NCBI GenBank assembly: GCA_037127255.1 | Contig: JBANSL010000004.1 | Span: forward strand, 3,658,001-3,722,000 | From: Persicaria tinctoria | Lineage: Eukaryota; Streptophyta; Magnoliopsida; Caryophyllales; Polygonaceae | Direction: 5' to 3' | Length of the DNA stretch: 64,000 bases | Part shown: in pieces, positions 11,939 through 24,112 of the stretch | Layout: each line of letters begins with the position of its first letter | Position numbering within the stretch: the first letter of the stretch is position 1 | The notes under the pieces: model-generated | Databases searched by the model: none | Told to the model about the DNA's origin: nothing | Seen by the model: the letters and a program-made list of their open reading frames with translations, nothing else | Made by a program: the position numbers and the translations under genes

Positions 11939-12600
11939 CAGAACTCGGAATAATACACAGACAACAAAGTTTTTACAACCGTATACAACAAACCCTAGCT
12001 AGATCTGAGAAAATCAACGAAATCCGTCAAAAATGCCCCCAGCGCACAATCGATATGAAACCTGACGAAACAAAGCAAAATCAGAAGCCATACCGGTGGC
12101 CAGGTCAGTCGTCAGTCTTCATTCGCAGAGAATTTGAGCGGAGGACAAGCAGAGAAGCGCCTCACGGCCATGGAAGGTGAGGTGAGAGAAAAAACCGGAA
12201 AAAAAATACGGAGTATTCAAGAGAAGAGAGAGTTTGCTTTTAACACTTGATTTGGGGAAAGAGATGAGAGAGGAGATGATAAAGTCACGCGCCTGTGTCA
12301 CAGCCCAGTTCATGAAACGCTGCGTTTGGCTTGATTGGAATGCCTGAACAGCCAATAGAATCGGACGGTGAGGAGGTATCCGTCACAGGAGGTGATAATA
12401 GGTGCGACTAACCTTCCGAAAAAAGGAGTACAGCAGTCAACGAGCAGAGCAGAGTGTCACGTGGTAAGGTGGATGGTAGAATGCACGCGCCGTTGACAGG
12501 TGACTGAGAGAGAGAGTGCCCTGCACGTGATTAGCTGGTAATTTTATTTTATTTTTTTCTTATTTCATTTCAGACCAAATTAACGACATTAAGATGTGTT
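11939..12600 (-). promoter_or_regulatory. Upstream/5' UTR region of the OBERON-like gene
   Basis: This is the 660 bp upstream of the start codon. Two G-boxes (CACGTG) lie at 12458-12463 and 12534-12539, with a (GA)n run at about 12504-12516 between them. The region is markedly less AT-rich than the DNA beyond 12600, as expected of promoter and leader. An intron in the leader cannot be excluded. No TATA box is assigned with confidence. Confidence 0.5.
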
Positions 12601-13370
12601 TGGATTGCGCTGTATTTTAATTATAATATATTTATAATTATAAGCATTTGAATATTATTTAGTTATATATTATAATATTTTAAAATAAGTAACTTTTAAA
12701 TAAAACACTTTATAAATTATGTTAATCAATTATATTAAGTTTATAATATAGTTATGAATTTTATGCAATAGTCATTGTTAGACTGACATAATTTATAAGA
12801 TATTTTATTTAAAATTTATGTGATTTTAAACACATTGTAAAATATGTAACCAAACGTAATAATTAATAAATGAGGAAGTATTAAAAATAATGTAATAAAT
12901 AATTAATAAATGGGGAAGTATTAAAAATAATGTAATAAATGAGGAATATTAATATATTTATTGGTTTCTCTAAAAAGTATGAAGTAAATTAAAATGTTAA
13001 AATAACATATTTTGACCAATGAAAAAATATGCATAAGCTAAAACAATGTTTATTACTAAATGAAAGAAGTATACATGTCCATCAAAAAAAAGTATATACT
13101 TTAAGTTTAATCCAAATTAAATTAAATGAATGAAGTGTTATTAAAAGCGTATGGAGAATTGTCTCTTATTCTAAAACTAAAAAAAATTATGTTAATCAAA
13201 TACTTATTATTAAGTAAAGCTTATAATTACATTATAAACTTATTGTAAATAATTGACATAATCACATAATAATGTATTTTATTTAAAATACATTCTAAAA
13301 TAAATCAATCAAATATTATCAAAAAAATTATATTAGGATCCAACACGCCCTGATATTTAAAAAATGTTAG
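12601..13370. other. AT-rich intergenic DNA with a 40-bp tandem repeat
   Basis: No gene is seen. A 40-bp unit (AATTAATAAATGAGGAAGTA plus the following 20 bases) occurs twice in tandem at 12861-12900 and 12901-12940, with a partial third. GTGTTTGGATTGC at about 12596 and ACCAAACGTAAT at about 12850 could be degenerate ends of a MITE, but this is weak. Confidence 0.45.
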
Positions 13371-13375
13371 TATTG

Positions 13376-13625
13376 TCCGTTGCGGGTGCGGTGGAGGGGA
13401 GTGAAGTGGGTGGATTTACTGGATTGTAAAACACGCCACGTGTGTGATACGCAGCGTACAGAGAGAGTGGCTCAATCAATGGGCTTGCAAGGGGGGTGGG
13501 GGGGTGCGTACTACGCACACGGTGCGGTAAGCGGGTGGGGGGAGGAGTTTTTGTCGTTGACGAAATCGGGTGACTAGCTGACTAATCGTGGCCGTCCGTG
13601 GGCAATCCAGCCAAATAAAGAAGTG
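13376..13625. other. GC-rich island of unknown role
   Basis: A local GC-rich stretch in AT-rich surroundings, with a G-box (GCCACGTGTG, about 13435) and the inverted repeat GTGCGTACTACGCAC (about 13505-13519). It looks promoter-like, but no gene start is seen downstream on either strand within 1 kb. Confidence 0.3.
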
Positions 13626-13731
13626 GTGGGATTTATTTTATTTTATGGAATTTTATTTCCTTTCCTTTTTTTTTTATCTTAATGTATTTAATTTGAAGTT
13701 GTGCTATACGAGGCAGTCTATAGTTTGACTA

Positions 13732-14085
13732 GGAGCTCGTTTGGTTGACGTTCTAAAAACCCATAAAGTAGTAATTCTCAGAAATTGGAGAAAATACCAG
13801 CGTTTGGTTGGATTTTTTGTTACAGACAAATCCAGGAAGTTGAATTCCTGGGAAATTTGAATTCTCCCATTTTGGAGAAAGTGCACTTACCTAGTTCCCC
13901 CTAGGTAAGTTTCAATTCTCCCATTTTTAATAGAAAAATTCTATTTTCTTATTTCAATTCTTATAATCCAAAATTCAAAACCAAACACAATATCTAAATT
14001 CCCATGATTTTCAATTTACGGGAATTGAATTTCTAGGATGTTAACTTCCCGGAAACTATACTTCCCACGTCTAACCAAACGAGCC
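13732..14085. mobile_element. MITE, 354 bp, TSD CTA (PIF/Harbinger-like)
   Basis: Terminal inverted repeats GGAGCTCGTTTGGTTGACG (left) and, reverse-complemented, GGCTCGTTTGGTTAGACG (right) enclose non-coding DNA rich in GGGAATTGAATTCC-type motifs. The flanks repeat CTA. A relative with the same ends and inner motifs lies at 55217-55557. Confidence 0.7.
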
Positions 14086-14149
14086 CTAGTTTTCATTCAT
14101 CATTCACTGTTTTTTCCACTACATTTAACTAGGGTCAAGTGGGATGTTT

Positions 14150-14545
14150 GGGATTGGCAATCGGGCGGGTCGGGTCGGGTTTGGATTCGGTTAGTCGGAT
14201 TTTCAGGTCATTCGGGTTTCGGGTAATGTCTAATAATTTGGTCAATCGGTTGGGTCGGGTTCGGGTTTCGGTTGTATCGGGTTTCGGTTATTTGGGTTTC
14301 GATTGTCTCGGGTTTTCATTATTTCAATATTCATTTTAAAAAATTTATTAGATTGTAGATTAAAGTTCGGGTTATTTCGGATTTCGGTTATAACGGGTTC
14401 GGGTCTTAATGGGTTTCGGGTTAATCGGGTTCGGTTCATTCGGATTTCGGATCCAAAATAGACGGGTTGTGTCGGTGTTCAGAATAATCGGTTTCGAGTC
14501 GACCGGGTCGGGTTTTCGGGTTCGGGTCGGGTTTTACCAGCTTTG
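14150..14545 (+). repeat. Degenerate G-rich low-complexity repeat, (CGGGTTCGGGT)-like
   Basis: About 400 bases built from imperfect units such as CGGGTCGGGTTT, CGGGTTTCGG and TCGGGTTCGGG, with strong strand asymmetry (G and T on the plus strand). The short ORFs in it are low-complexity by-products. Such repeats are common in plant intergenic DNA. Confidence 0.8.
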
Positions 14546-15229
14546 TTTTGGACATACAAAATCGATCAAGCAAAATCGAATTAAAAAAGGGATTTAGATG
14601 AAAATTTTAGGGATATTTAGCAAACTATCCCTTTTTTTAAAAAAAAAATATTGGTAAATATATCTCAAAAGTTTTGTTTTTGTTAGATATACTTTTTTTT
14701 ATATATAAAAACATATTTTCCCGTGATTTTATTATAACAAATCCCTAATTAATTCTCATTTCATTAACTTTCATTTCATTCCACGCTCCTTCAATTAATT
14801 GATACTCCTCTTTCATTGACGATGGTAGACGCGTCTTCAACGATAACGTTTTAACTATAATTAGGTTACAATAATTCTTATAGCTCACTAATATTCTTCT
14901 ATCATACAAAAGCACACTCAATGTACCCACAGTAATTGTAACCGATCCACTACCATTATTACTTATTGTAACTAATTTATTGTAATTGTCCTTGTAATCA
15001 ATATTGTCACATTATTATAACTAATTCGATGTAAGTGTTTTAATTCTTGTAATTAATTACTTGTATCTAGTTTATATCGTAACTAACCTCATTGTTAAGG
15101 TTTTCCTAGATACATTGATTGTAGACACAATAATATATGATTTCAATAATTAGGTTTCCAACCATTCAACATTAGGTTTCAAATGGTTTGGTTGTCATGG
15201 ATGACCGACGAGGAAAATGAAGGCGATGA
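14546..15229. other. AT-rich spacer
   Basis: No gene or clear repeat boundary is visible. TTGTAATTAATTACTTGTA-like tracts dominate 14940-15070. Confidence 0.4.
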
Positions 15230-15990
15230 CTCTTGCCAAGTTGTCAGGCCAGAGACATGGATTGGAGGCAATTTATTTGAAGACATTGGCTCAATATGAG
15301 ACGAAGAAGAATAGACTCGTGGGGGTGGGCGAAATGGTGGTGCCAACAGTCAAGGGAGGCTCATTCATCCACGAACGCTACAGGATGGGTCGAACTAGAC
15401 AGAACGGACTTGGATAGACGAGGTAGACGATAAAGACCATTCTCAACAATTCCTCTTAGAAGGATTTACCCCTATAGATTCTTCACAAGACAAAAATTGG
15501 CATGAAACTCAAGGTAAACCGAGTTATCTGTGGTTAAGCGAGAGACACTCAATAGATTTTTGGAGATATCCGACACACCTAGAACATTTGTTAGTTTTAA
15601 AGGAGGGGCAACCTGCTTGACAGGTAAAATTGATTGACCAAAATGAGAAATGGCTAGAGCCATACCATTCCCAACAACGGAGTTATCAGAGGTTGGTGCC
15701 ATCAGAGGAGGCCGCGAGTAGGAGTTGAGAGGGAGAGGTCGGAGTGGTAGTCATAAGAGGGTCAATGGAGTTTTTAAGCTTATACCATGTAAGTTAATAT
15801 GATTTGTGGAAGAAGATATCTCATTCCTTCTTATTGATCACGTATAAAAAATTACAGGGATAAGATTTGCACTTATCCAATATATAACAAATCTTATGTA
15901 TAAGGAGAAGATAAAAGATTAAAAGATATGCAAAACAATATATACAAGATAGGATAAGCGTGAATCTCTGATACTAATTAATCTTCCATA
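15230..15990 (-). mobile_element. Internally deleted Copia remnant
   Basis: On the minus strand, 15702-15472 encodes LTNVLGVSDISKNLLSVSRL and FHANFCLVKNL, the C-terminal part of a Copia protease region leading into the GAG-pre-integrase segment, and 15470-15400 continues with LLRGIVENGLYRLP-like sequence. Just upstream on that strand, about 15790-15780, TGGTATAAGC resembles the initiator-Met primer-binding site TGGTATCAGAGC; the sequence from 15796 to about 15990 is then probably the 5' LTR. Gag is almost wholly missing between the leader and the protease. The far LTR end is not fixed. Confidence 0.65.
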
Positions 15991-16466
15991 GCATATTGGA
16001 GAAGGTTGATCTCCATCTATCTCCCATTTTCACATTATTGATAACTCATTATTGAATGTCTATGGAGGCCAAAAAAAAAGGTAAAGTTTGTGATGTCGAC
16101 AGGCCAGACAATTGAAATACAATCGCGGGCAAGCGGACCCGTTTATCACGTGTCTCCTCACTCTATTGTTGTTACATAGCATCATAATGTGAGCTGCCAG
16201 ATAGATAAACGCGTTGATCCTTTGCTGCGCAAGAACCCTACCAAAGCTTGTCCCAATTTGACATGCTTCGTATGTTATTAAAATAATACGTTATTATAAT
16301 TTATAGAAAGTTGTCGTAAACCACCATCCATCTATATATATATTTTAACTAGTTGATAAAAAAAAATCTTTGTACTTGAAAAACTCTTTGCAAATGATGT
16401 GAAGGGATTAAAAAAAAAATGCCAACGATCCTGCCAATCAACATTTTTTTTTAGAGTGATGGAGTA

Positions 16467-16628
16467 TATTATCACAAAGATCATCATTCGGTTGTAATCT
16501 AGGATATGGATCTTATCTTTTATAGAAAGTATATCTCTAAGGGTGGAAAGTCTATCCCCTTGTAACTATATATTCACATACTGTTCATGAGAATCACAAG
16601 GTTGAAATCCCAAATCGTTACAATCTCA
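16467..16628 (+). repeat. 5' LTR of the Copia element
   Basis: 162 bp, from TATTATCACAAAGATCATC to CAATCTCA; repeated at 20974 onward. Confidence 0.85.
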
Positions 16629-16696
16629 TATGGTATCGGAGCTCTCTCCTTAATCAACGTTTTTTTTTCGATCCAACCCTAACCTCATCAACCACC

Positions 16697-19600
16697 ATGT
16701 CCTCTGTCGACGGCACGCCCCATACCCCCTCCTCCGGCACGCACCTCCTCAATGCTGCCACCCCCACTACCACCCCTACCAATTTCAATCTCCCCCAACT
16801 CAACATCAAACTCACTCATACTAATTTTTCTCTATGGAAAAACACCATCTTTTCAGCCCTAGAGGCTTTCGATCTCGACTCATTCGTGAGTTCATCCTCG
16901 GAACCACCGGCGGAAATCACTGTCCCCGCCACTGCTCCAACTGAGTCTTCTTCCAAAGCCCCGAATCCGGCATATGCCGTCTGGAAACGCAAGGACCGCC
17001 TGGTCCTTCTCTGGATCCGCTCCACTCTCTCCGAGTAGGCCCTTGCTCAGGTCGCTCGCTGCACCACTGCCCATGCCGCTTGGTCTGCGCTCGAAACTAT
17101 CTCTCTCTCCCAGACACGGGCTGGGCGCATGACCCTCAAGCATCAGCTTCAGACCCTCCAAAAGGGATCTCTTTCGATGATGGACTATGTCGACAAGAAG
17201 CGCGCCATCATTGACTCTTTATCCGAGAGCATGTATATTGTCGATCCTGAGGATTTATGCAGCTATATTCTCAATGGCCTTGACTCCTCTTATGGCCCAT
17301 TCATCACATCCTTCATGATGCGCCCGGGCTCTGTCAACATCGACGATCTCGTTGGTCTTCTTCTTCATGAGGAGGAGAGGCTATTGCGAGACTCTGCCCC
17401 ACTCATCCCTCAGGCACCACCGTCGACACCTCCCTCTCCGACCAACAACAATCTGCAGTCCCAGTCTGAGGTTAATTACTCTTCGTCCAAATCTTCGGGA
17501 CAACCTAATGCTCAATTCGGCTCCGGTAGGGGTTCTGGTCAGTCCGGAGGTCGCGGCTCTTTTGGGTGTGGTGGTCGTGGTCGCGGCCGAGGGCGCCCAC
17601 AATGTCAGATCTGCGGCAAATTGGGTCATGAGGCCCTCAATTGCTACAATCGGAACAACCATGCCGAGTTTCCAGCCACTCGCACCAATCCAAATCAGTC
17701 TTCGCAGCAGGGCCCTCCATCTCGCTCCGCCAACACCGTCTCTCCATCCTCCTTTATCGATCTGTCTTGGTACTTTGACTCCGGAGCCACTGATCATGTC
17801 ACTCACGACTTTCACAAGATGAATGTCAGTGATGAATATCGCAGTGAGGACAAGCTTCAAGTCGGGAACGGTAACCGTTTATCTATTTTTCATACTGGAC
17901 ATGGTATTCTTCCTTCCCATTCCACACCTTTACAGCTCAAATCTATATTATTAGTCCCACAAATCACTAAAAACTTGCTCAATATCTCCAAACTTACCAA
18001 ACACAACAATGTATGTGTCTTATTTCGTCCTCATGATTGCTTTGTTAAGACCTTGCAGGGCCAAACTCTACTCCACGGGGTCATTGATCATATGGTCTCT
18101 ATCGCCTGTCCAGTCCGGCCTCTTCCAAGCTCAGCCCACCCACGTCTGTCGTTCACCTCAGCGCTCGCACATCACTCGAAGGATGGCATTGTCGTCTTGC
18201 CCATCCACATCCCTCCATTCTTCGTCGTTTAGTGTCCAATTTTAAATTACCTGTCAACTCCAATAAGCTTCCCGGTGTCTGTGAAGCGTGTCAGTTAGGA
18301 AAGAGTCATCGTTTTTATTTATCTCATGTTCATCAACATTCAAAAAATCCTTTTGATTTAGTATACTCGAATGTTTGGGACCCTTCGTCTACCTTATCAT
18401 TGTCTGGCCGGTTCACGCTATTTTATTCTTTTCATTGATGATGCTACCCGTTTTGTGTGGATCTACTTTCTGTCAGATAAATCACAGGTCTTTGACACCT
18501 TTGTCAAATTTCACACCATGGTTAAAACCCAATTTGGGACGTCCATCAAAAGTGCGCAATCTGACTGGGGCGGTGAGTATCGCCCCTTATCCACATTTTT
18601 CACTAGTCATGGCATTCTTCATCGGGTATCATGCCCCCATACTCCTGAGCAAAATGGCGCCACTGAGAGACGGAACAGAATCATCGTTGAAAAAGGCCTT
18701 GCCCTGCTCGCTCATGCTCAGCTTCCTATCAATTTATGGGAGGAAGCCTTGCACACTGCAACCTACGTCCACAATCGCACCATTACCCCCACTCTCGCCT
18801 TTGAGTCTCCCTATCAGAAGCTCTTCCGGACGGTCCCCGACTATGATTTTCTTCGAAGTTTTGGGTGCCTTAGTTACCCTTTCCTTCGTCCCTACACAAA
18901 ATCCAAACTTGATTTTCGTTCTCTCCCTTGTCTATTTCTAGGCTTCAGTCCCAAACACACAGGATACAAGTGTTATCACATTCCCACGTCCAGAATGTAT
19001 GTTGCGAGACATGTGGTGTTCGATGAAGACGATTATCCTTATCCCCGGTTCTCTTTCTCATCGCCATCACCATCCACTCCCCTTCCACTCCCGGATGTCA
19101 CCCACCTGTTATCCCTCGATGCTGACCTGGTGAGTCTGCTCTTCAGCCCCCGCCACATCCCTCACCTCCGGCATCACCCCTGCCATCACCCTCTATTGAT
19201 CACACACCAGCGTTAACCCCAACTCCCTCCTCCTCTCCTACCGCCACACCCGAAAGCTCCTCATCCCCCGCCTCCAATAGCCCCTCCCCCTCCCCGTCAC
19301 CCCCATCCTCTCCTTCTATCCTCGCACCATCTTATTACCGTCCCATCGACACCTCCATTCATCCCATGACCACCCGTGCTCAATCGCACAAGCTGCGTCC
19401 CAAAGCATTAACAACCACCTCTTCCTCCTCCATTACTGAGCCACAGACCTTCCGTTAGGCTACTACTGACCCTAACTGGCAGTCCGCTATGCAGGATGAA
19501 TATCATGCTCTTATTTGAAATCATACATGGTCACTTGTTCCCCGTCCCTTGGCTACTAATATTGTTGGTTGTAAATGGGTTTACAGGTTGAAAGAAAATG

Positions 19601-20961
19601 TCGATGGTTCTATACAGCGGTACAAGGCTCGATTGGTTGCCAAAGGGTTCCATCAAGAAGAGGGAGTGGACTACTTCCACACTTTCGGTCCGGTGGTGAA
19701 ACCCACCACTATCCGATTGGTTCTCTCTCTCGCCCTAAGCAGGAACTGAGCTATCCGGCAACTTGACGTCAATAATGCCTTCCTCAACTGTGATTTGCAT
19801 GAGATTGTGTACATGGACCAACCACCTGGTTTCACCGATCTCGGTCGACCCACTCATGTATGTCGCCTTCATAAGGCGCTCTATGGTCTTAAGCAAGCAC
19901 CTAGGGCTTGGTTCACCAAGCTTAAGGAATTCCTGCTTGCTCAACGGTTCCATGCCTGCACTTCTGACACGTCTCTGTTCATCTATCATACTCCTCGTGC
20001 TACTATGTATGTCCTTGCATATGTCGATGATCTCATTGTTACTGGCAGCAACCCTACCCTCATTGAGAAGTTCACATGAACGATGCATCGTGCGTTCTCC
20101 TTGAAGGACCTCGGCCCCCTGCACTTCTTCCTCGGTGTTGAGGTGCTCCGCTTGGAGTCTGGGCTTCATCTCAGCCAGAGCAAGTACATCAGTGACATTC
20201 TCCGCAGAGCCAAGATGAGTGATGCCCGGGCTATTGGGTCACCTGCTGATCCTAACTCCAAGCTGCTTCCTACAGGTGATCCCTTTCTTGATCCTCGTCT
20301 CTACATTCAAACTGTTGGGGCTCTTCAGTATGTCACTATTACCCGACCGGAGATCACCTATGCCATCAACCGTGTGTGTCAGTTTATGCACTCCCCCACA
20401 GACGCTCATTGGCAGGCCGTCAAACGCATTCTGCGCTATCTCAAGGGGACCACCAACCATGGCCTCCTTCTTCAGCCAGCCACATCACCATCTCTTGTGG
20501 CCTACGTTGATGCCGGATGGGCATCCGATCCTGGTGATTATCGCTCTCAGTACGGCTTCGCTATCTTCCATGGTCCCAACCTCATTAGTTGGACATCTCA
20601 CAAGCAAAAGGTGGTAGCCCGCTCCAGCACCGAAGCTGAGTTTCGTGCCTTAGCTTATACCGCCGCTGAACTCATTTGGTTACGACAGCTTCTCCATGAG
20701 CTACATTCTCTGGCTCCCACTCCAATCCTACTCTGCGACAATATGGGCGCTACCTTCATGACTCAGAATCCGGTTGTTGGCACTCGCTCTAAGCACATTG
20801 GCATCGACTACATTTTTGTTCATGAGCAGGTCGAGCGGCGTCAGCTTTATGTGCGCCATGTTTCAACCACCGCGCAGTATGCCGACATCTTCACCAAGGC
20901 TCTCGGTCCTACTCGCTTTGGTCACTTGCGACACAAGCTTCAAGTTCGAGACCGCCCTTGA
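16697..20961 (+). pseudogene. Copia gag-pol polyprotein, broken
   Basis: The reading begins at ATG 16697 (MSSVDGTPHTPSSGTHLL). Landmarks in order: UBN2-type Gag; zinc knuckle CQICGKLGHEALNC (about 17611-17652, CX2CX4HX4C); protease WYFDSGATDHVT (about 17770); GAG-pre-integrase WHCRLAHP (about 18183); integrase PEQNGATERRN (about 18640); [17 protein letters not shown] (about 19570) and YVDDLIVTG (about 20020); RNase H SSTEAEFRAL (about 20623) to the stop at 20961. Defects: in-frame TAG at 17036-17038, a frameshift near 18180, another near 18400, and stops around 19456, 19516, 19747 and 20078. It cannot make an intact polyprotein. Confidence 0.92.
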
Positions 20962-21051
20962 GCTTGTCGGGGGTATTATCACAAAGATCATCATTCGGTT
21001 GTAATCTAGGATATGGATCTTATCTTGTATAGAAAGTATATCTCTAAGGGT

Positions 21052-22057
21052 CAGACCCGTCCAATAGCCCGTTCAAAAGGCCCAACGAAACAGGGCCCTA
21101 AATTTTTTAGGACCCCATATCAAAAGTTATTAGTACTTATATTATATTATTTGTTGTGTAAAAAATCATAATGTTGGATTGTCTCACTTGCTAGCGGCCC
21201 AACCGAATTCAATCAATAACCCCACAGATCGTGGGTTCGAATCTCAGCATCCTTCAGTTTTTGTTTAATTTTTTGAACTTTTTTATATAGAAAACTACAC
21301 TGGGCTTTCTTATTAACCATTTTAATTAATTTTGGACCTTTTTATTAACTAATTTTATTTGTTACTTTAATACATCCTCAAGTTACATTATTTTTGGAGT
21401 CTTCTTATCAACTGTTTATAATTATTTTTGGGGCCTTCTTATTAAGTATTTTTAATTTATTAATTTAACACAACATCATGTTATATTGACATAAACATTT
21501 TAATTAATTTTGGAGCTTTTTATTAACTAATTTTATTTGTTACTTTAATACATCCTCAAGTTACATTATTTTTGGGGCCTTCTTATCAACTGTTTATAAT
21601 TATTTTTGGGGTCTTCTTATTAAGTATTTTTATTTATTAATTTAACACAACATCATGTTATATTGACATAAATATAAACAGTAAAAAAGCTAAAAATCTA
21701 ATAGAAGGTAGTTCTATATTAAATTTATTTTGGTCTCTCTTTTTTTTAAATATTAATTTATTCAATATTAATTTACTCGCATACATGTTTGTGATTTATT
21801 AGTAAATCTTAATAAATACCCCTATTAGTAAAATAGTTATATTTGATTTTTTTGGGTGCTATTATATTTGATTTTTTTATAGGGTGTAAAAAAACAGAAA
21901 CTCTAAAATATTGGCTTTAAATTATTATTTTTAATAATTTCATATAATTTCATATTTTATATAGTTTTTATCTTTATTAAAAAACCAAATAAAAATTAAA
22001 TATTTTAATATGGAGGTAATATTGAACAGGCCCCACAAAATACATTGGACGACCATG
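21052..22057. mobile_element. hAT-like non-autonomous DNA element, 1006 bp, 8-bp TSD
   Basis: It is flanked by the perfect 8-bp duplication CTAAGGGT (21044-21051 and 22058-22065), the size typical of hAT elements. The ends CAGACCCGTCCAAT and, reverse-complemented, CATGGTCGTCCAAT form an imperfect inverted repeat beginning with CA. No transposase ORF is present. The interior is AT-rich with a 178-bp tandem duplication and a tRNA-like B-box (GGGTTCGAATCTC, about 21233). Confidence 0.75.
21318..21673. repeat. 178-bp direct tandem duplication inside the hAT-like element
   Basis: The unit beginning CATTTTAATTAATTTTGGA occurs at 21318 and again at 21496, both running through ACATCATGTTATATTGACAT. 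The copies differ by a handful of bases. Confidence 0.85.
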
Positions 22058-22156
22058 CTAAGGGTGGAAAGTCTATCCCCTTGTAAGTTGTAACTATATA
22101 TTCACATATAGTGAACGAGAATCACAAGGTTGAAATCCCAAATCGTTACAATCTCA

Positions 22157-23157
22157 CGGAGTATAGGGCCTTTTATTTTATTTTATTTTAATCTAATAAT
22201 TAGGCCGTTCATGGTTTGTTTTTTCTATTTTTTTCACCAATCATTAAGTCACGTTTTAATTTGAATGGTTTGTTTTTATGTATCATTCAATGCTATTTTC
22301 ATAAATATAACATGGTCTGTTTCTTCAAAGTCGCAATAATACGGGAAAGAGATTTCCAGTCGCATGTTCTATTGTTGTTTTAGGAGCATCTCCAAACGAT
22401 ATTATAAATTTCTTTTCCGTAAAATTTATTGACAACATGTATTTTGTTTATTGACAAGATGATTCACAAAAAATTACACTCGAATCCTTCTTCATATTTT
22501 ACAAAATATTTCCTCCGTGCCCAAAGAAGAGAGCAACCACCTCGGCTGCAACCTCCTCGGCTCCTTCACCATGGTTACCGCAACTGCCATCGACGTCCTC
22601 GATCCACTATAAGACTCCAGTGTGCTACTCACACAGTCACACTACTGGAAGCCAGGCTTTGAATGTCGTAAGCCTCGTCGTGGAGCCAAACGACAGAGCT
22701 GCAGTAATTCTCGACAGATCGGATAACAAATTTTGAGATTTTAATGGATATATACTCAATTTCGCATTAACGGGGGAATGAGAAACAAATTATGAACCAT
22801 GTCAGGGTGGTCGAACCGGAAAGGATATCAGGTAGTATCCAAATGCTCCCGGTTTGACTCCCGGATATGGTTGCTCTCTATTTAACAAAATAAGGAGAAA
22901 CAAATTATGAAAGTGGGGACAATTGTTTAAATCCCACTCTTTGCACACTGTGTGTAATAGTGGGTGTTTAATCCTTCATTGACATGTGTGAGCCTGCCTA
23001 GTTCGAGAGCTTGTGTGGTGGCTTGCCGCTTGGCTTACCGATTTGAGCCCTTTGCAAACTAGAACTCGGACTCGTAGGATTAATTGATAACCTCAGAACC
23101 CAACTACCCAAAAAAATATTCATAAAAGTGGGGTGGAGTGCTTTTTTCATATTTAAA
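22157..23157. other. Intergenic spacer with a possible SINE-like fragment
   Basis: No gene is visible. At about 22800-22885, GGTGGTCGAACCGG and GGTTTGACTCC resemble A- and B-box promoter elements of a tRNA-derived sequence, but no tail or target duplication could be defined. Confidence 0.3.
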
Positions 23158-23159
23158 AG

Positions 23160-23878
23160 GGCAAATTGTGAAAAATAGCATGAACTTTAGGGGTAGTTGC
23201 GTTTAATGGCATGAACTTTAAAAATTTTAAAAATAATCACCAACTTTGGTTATGGTTGCAATACGTGGCACATCTTTTTTTTTTTTTTTGAAATATCACC
23301 TCTTATTAACATTCTTTGTAGAAAAAAAATCATCCAATTTTCAATTTAAAAAAGAATGCCCATATTTCATTTTAAAAAATAATCCATTTCCAATTTTTAT
23401 TTTAAAAAATATAATTTGTTTTATAAAACACTATTTTCCCCTTTTTTCTTAAAAGAATACACTCATTATTTACACCCGGTTAAAAAAAGAACTAATTTTA
23501 TTTTCTCCATAAACTCATTTTTTCAAAAAATTAAATAATAAGTAATGTCTTTAAAATGAAAAATGAGTGTCTTAAAAAGATACCAATTAATATCACAATT
23601 ATATTTTTTTTAAATGATGTTTTTTGAAAAATTGAAATTGAGTTTATAAACATGAAAATTGTTTTTTTTTAAGAAGAAAATTGTGAGTGGGTTTCAAAAA
23701 ACAATGGAAAATGTGATTTTTTTTTTAAAATAAAATGTTAATAAGGGGTGTACTTTTGGTTGTGCTACTAACCACAACCACCCTTCAAAGTTGGTGATTA
23801 TTATAGAATTTTTGAAAGTTGGTGCCACCTAATGCAACTACCCCTAAAGTTTGTGTTATTTTTTTTTGCAATTTTCTC
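23160..23878. mobile_element. MITE with long terminal inverted repeats (Mutator-like)
   Basis: The left arm (GCAAATTGTGAAAAATAGC, then ACTTTAGGGGTAGTTGC, then CACCAACTTTGGTTATGGT) recurs inverted at 23758-23878 (ACCACAACCACCC, CAAAGTTGGTGATTATTAT, GCAACTACCCCTAAAGT). The arms are about 115 bp. Flanking ATTTAAAAG / ATTTAAAAA would be a 9-bp duplication with one mismatch, which suggests a Mutator-type element. No transposase is present. Confidence 0.65.
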
Positions 23879-23919
23879 TATTTAAAAACAAAATCTTTAT
23901 GGATGGCCCAAGTGTTTAC

Positions 23920-24112
23920 TTGTTGGGCTCAGTGGCCCAATACCTCTAGATTTAGGCTCCTATTTATTCTCCTTGCCGCGCAAGTTTGAGAGCATGAATC
24001 AATTCAGAACCTAAACTTCGGATTGGGGATGGAGCGGCGAGAAGCTTCGAGTCATCAGCATTTCCTCATCGCGCGGGTTTTGAACTTTTGATCTCATCGC
24101 AAGTTCGTCTGA
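23920..24112 (+). promoter_or_regulatory. Promoter-like region upstream of the tandem array
   Basis: TGGGC/GGCCCA site-II-type motifs at about 23905, 23926 and 23932 precede a TATTTATT box at about 23970. Transcription from here on the plus strand would run through the degenerate array. The region shows no long ORF. Role inferred only. Confidence 0.3.

Larger units (their letters stand above)
16467..22156 (+). mobile_element. Ty1/Copia LTR retrotransposon, decayed, with hAT-like insertion in its 3' LTR
   Basis: The 5' LTR (16467-16628) is followed at 16631 by TGGTATCGGAGC, a close variant of the tRNA-iMet primer-binding site. The polyprotein runs Gag, protease, integrase, RT, RNase H, the Copia order. 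The polypurine tract (GTCGGGGG, about 20966-20973) precedes the 3' LTR starting at 20974. Flanking GAGTA at 16462-16466 and about 22159-22163 is a plausible target duplication. A 1-kb element interrupts the 3' LTR. Confidence 0.92.
20974..22156 (+). repeat. 3' LTR of the Copia element, split by an insertion
   Basis: The LTR matches 16467-16628 over 20974-21051 and again over 22058-22156. A hAT-like element sits between with duplicated CTAAGGGT. The 3' copy also has a few small differences, such as an extra GTTGTA near 22086. Confidence 0.88.

Noticed and set aside
21225..21250. Possible tRNA gene (GATCGTGGGTTCGAATCTC)
   Set aside because: Only a T-arm-like sequence is present; no acceptor stem or anticodon arm can be drawn.
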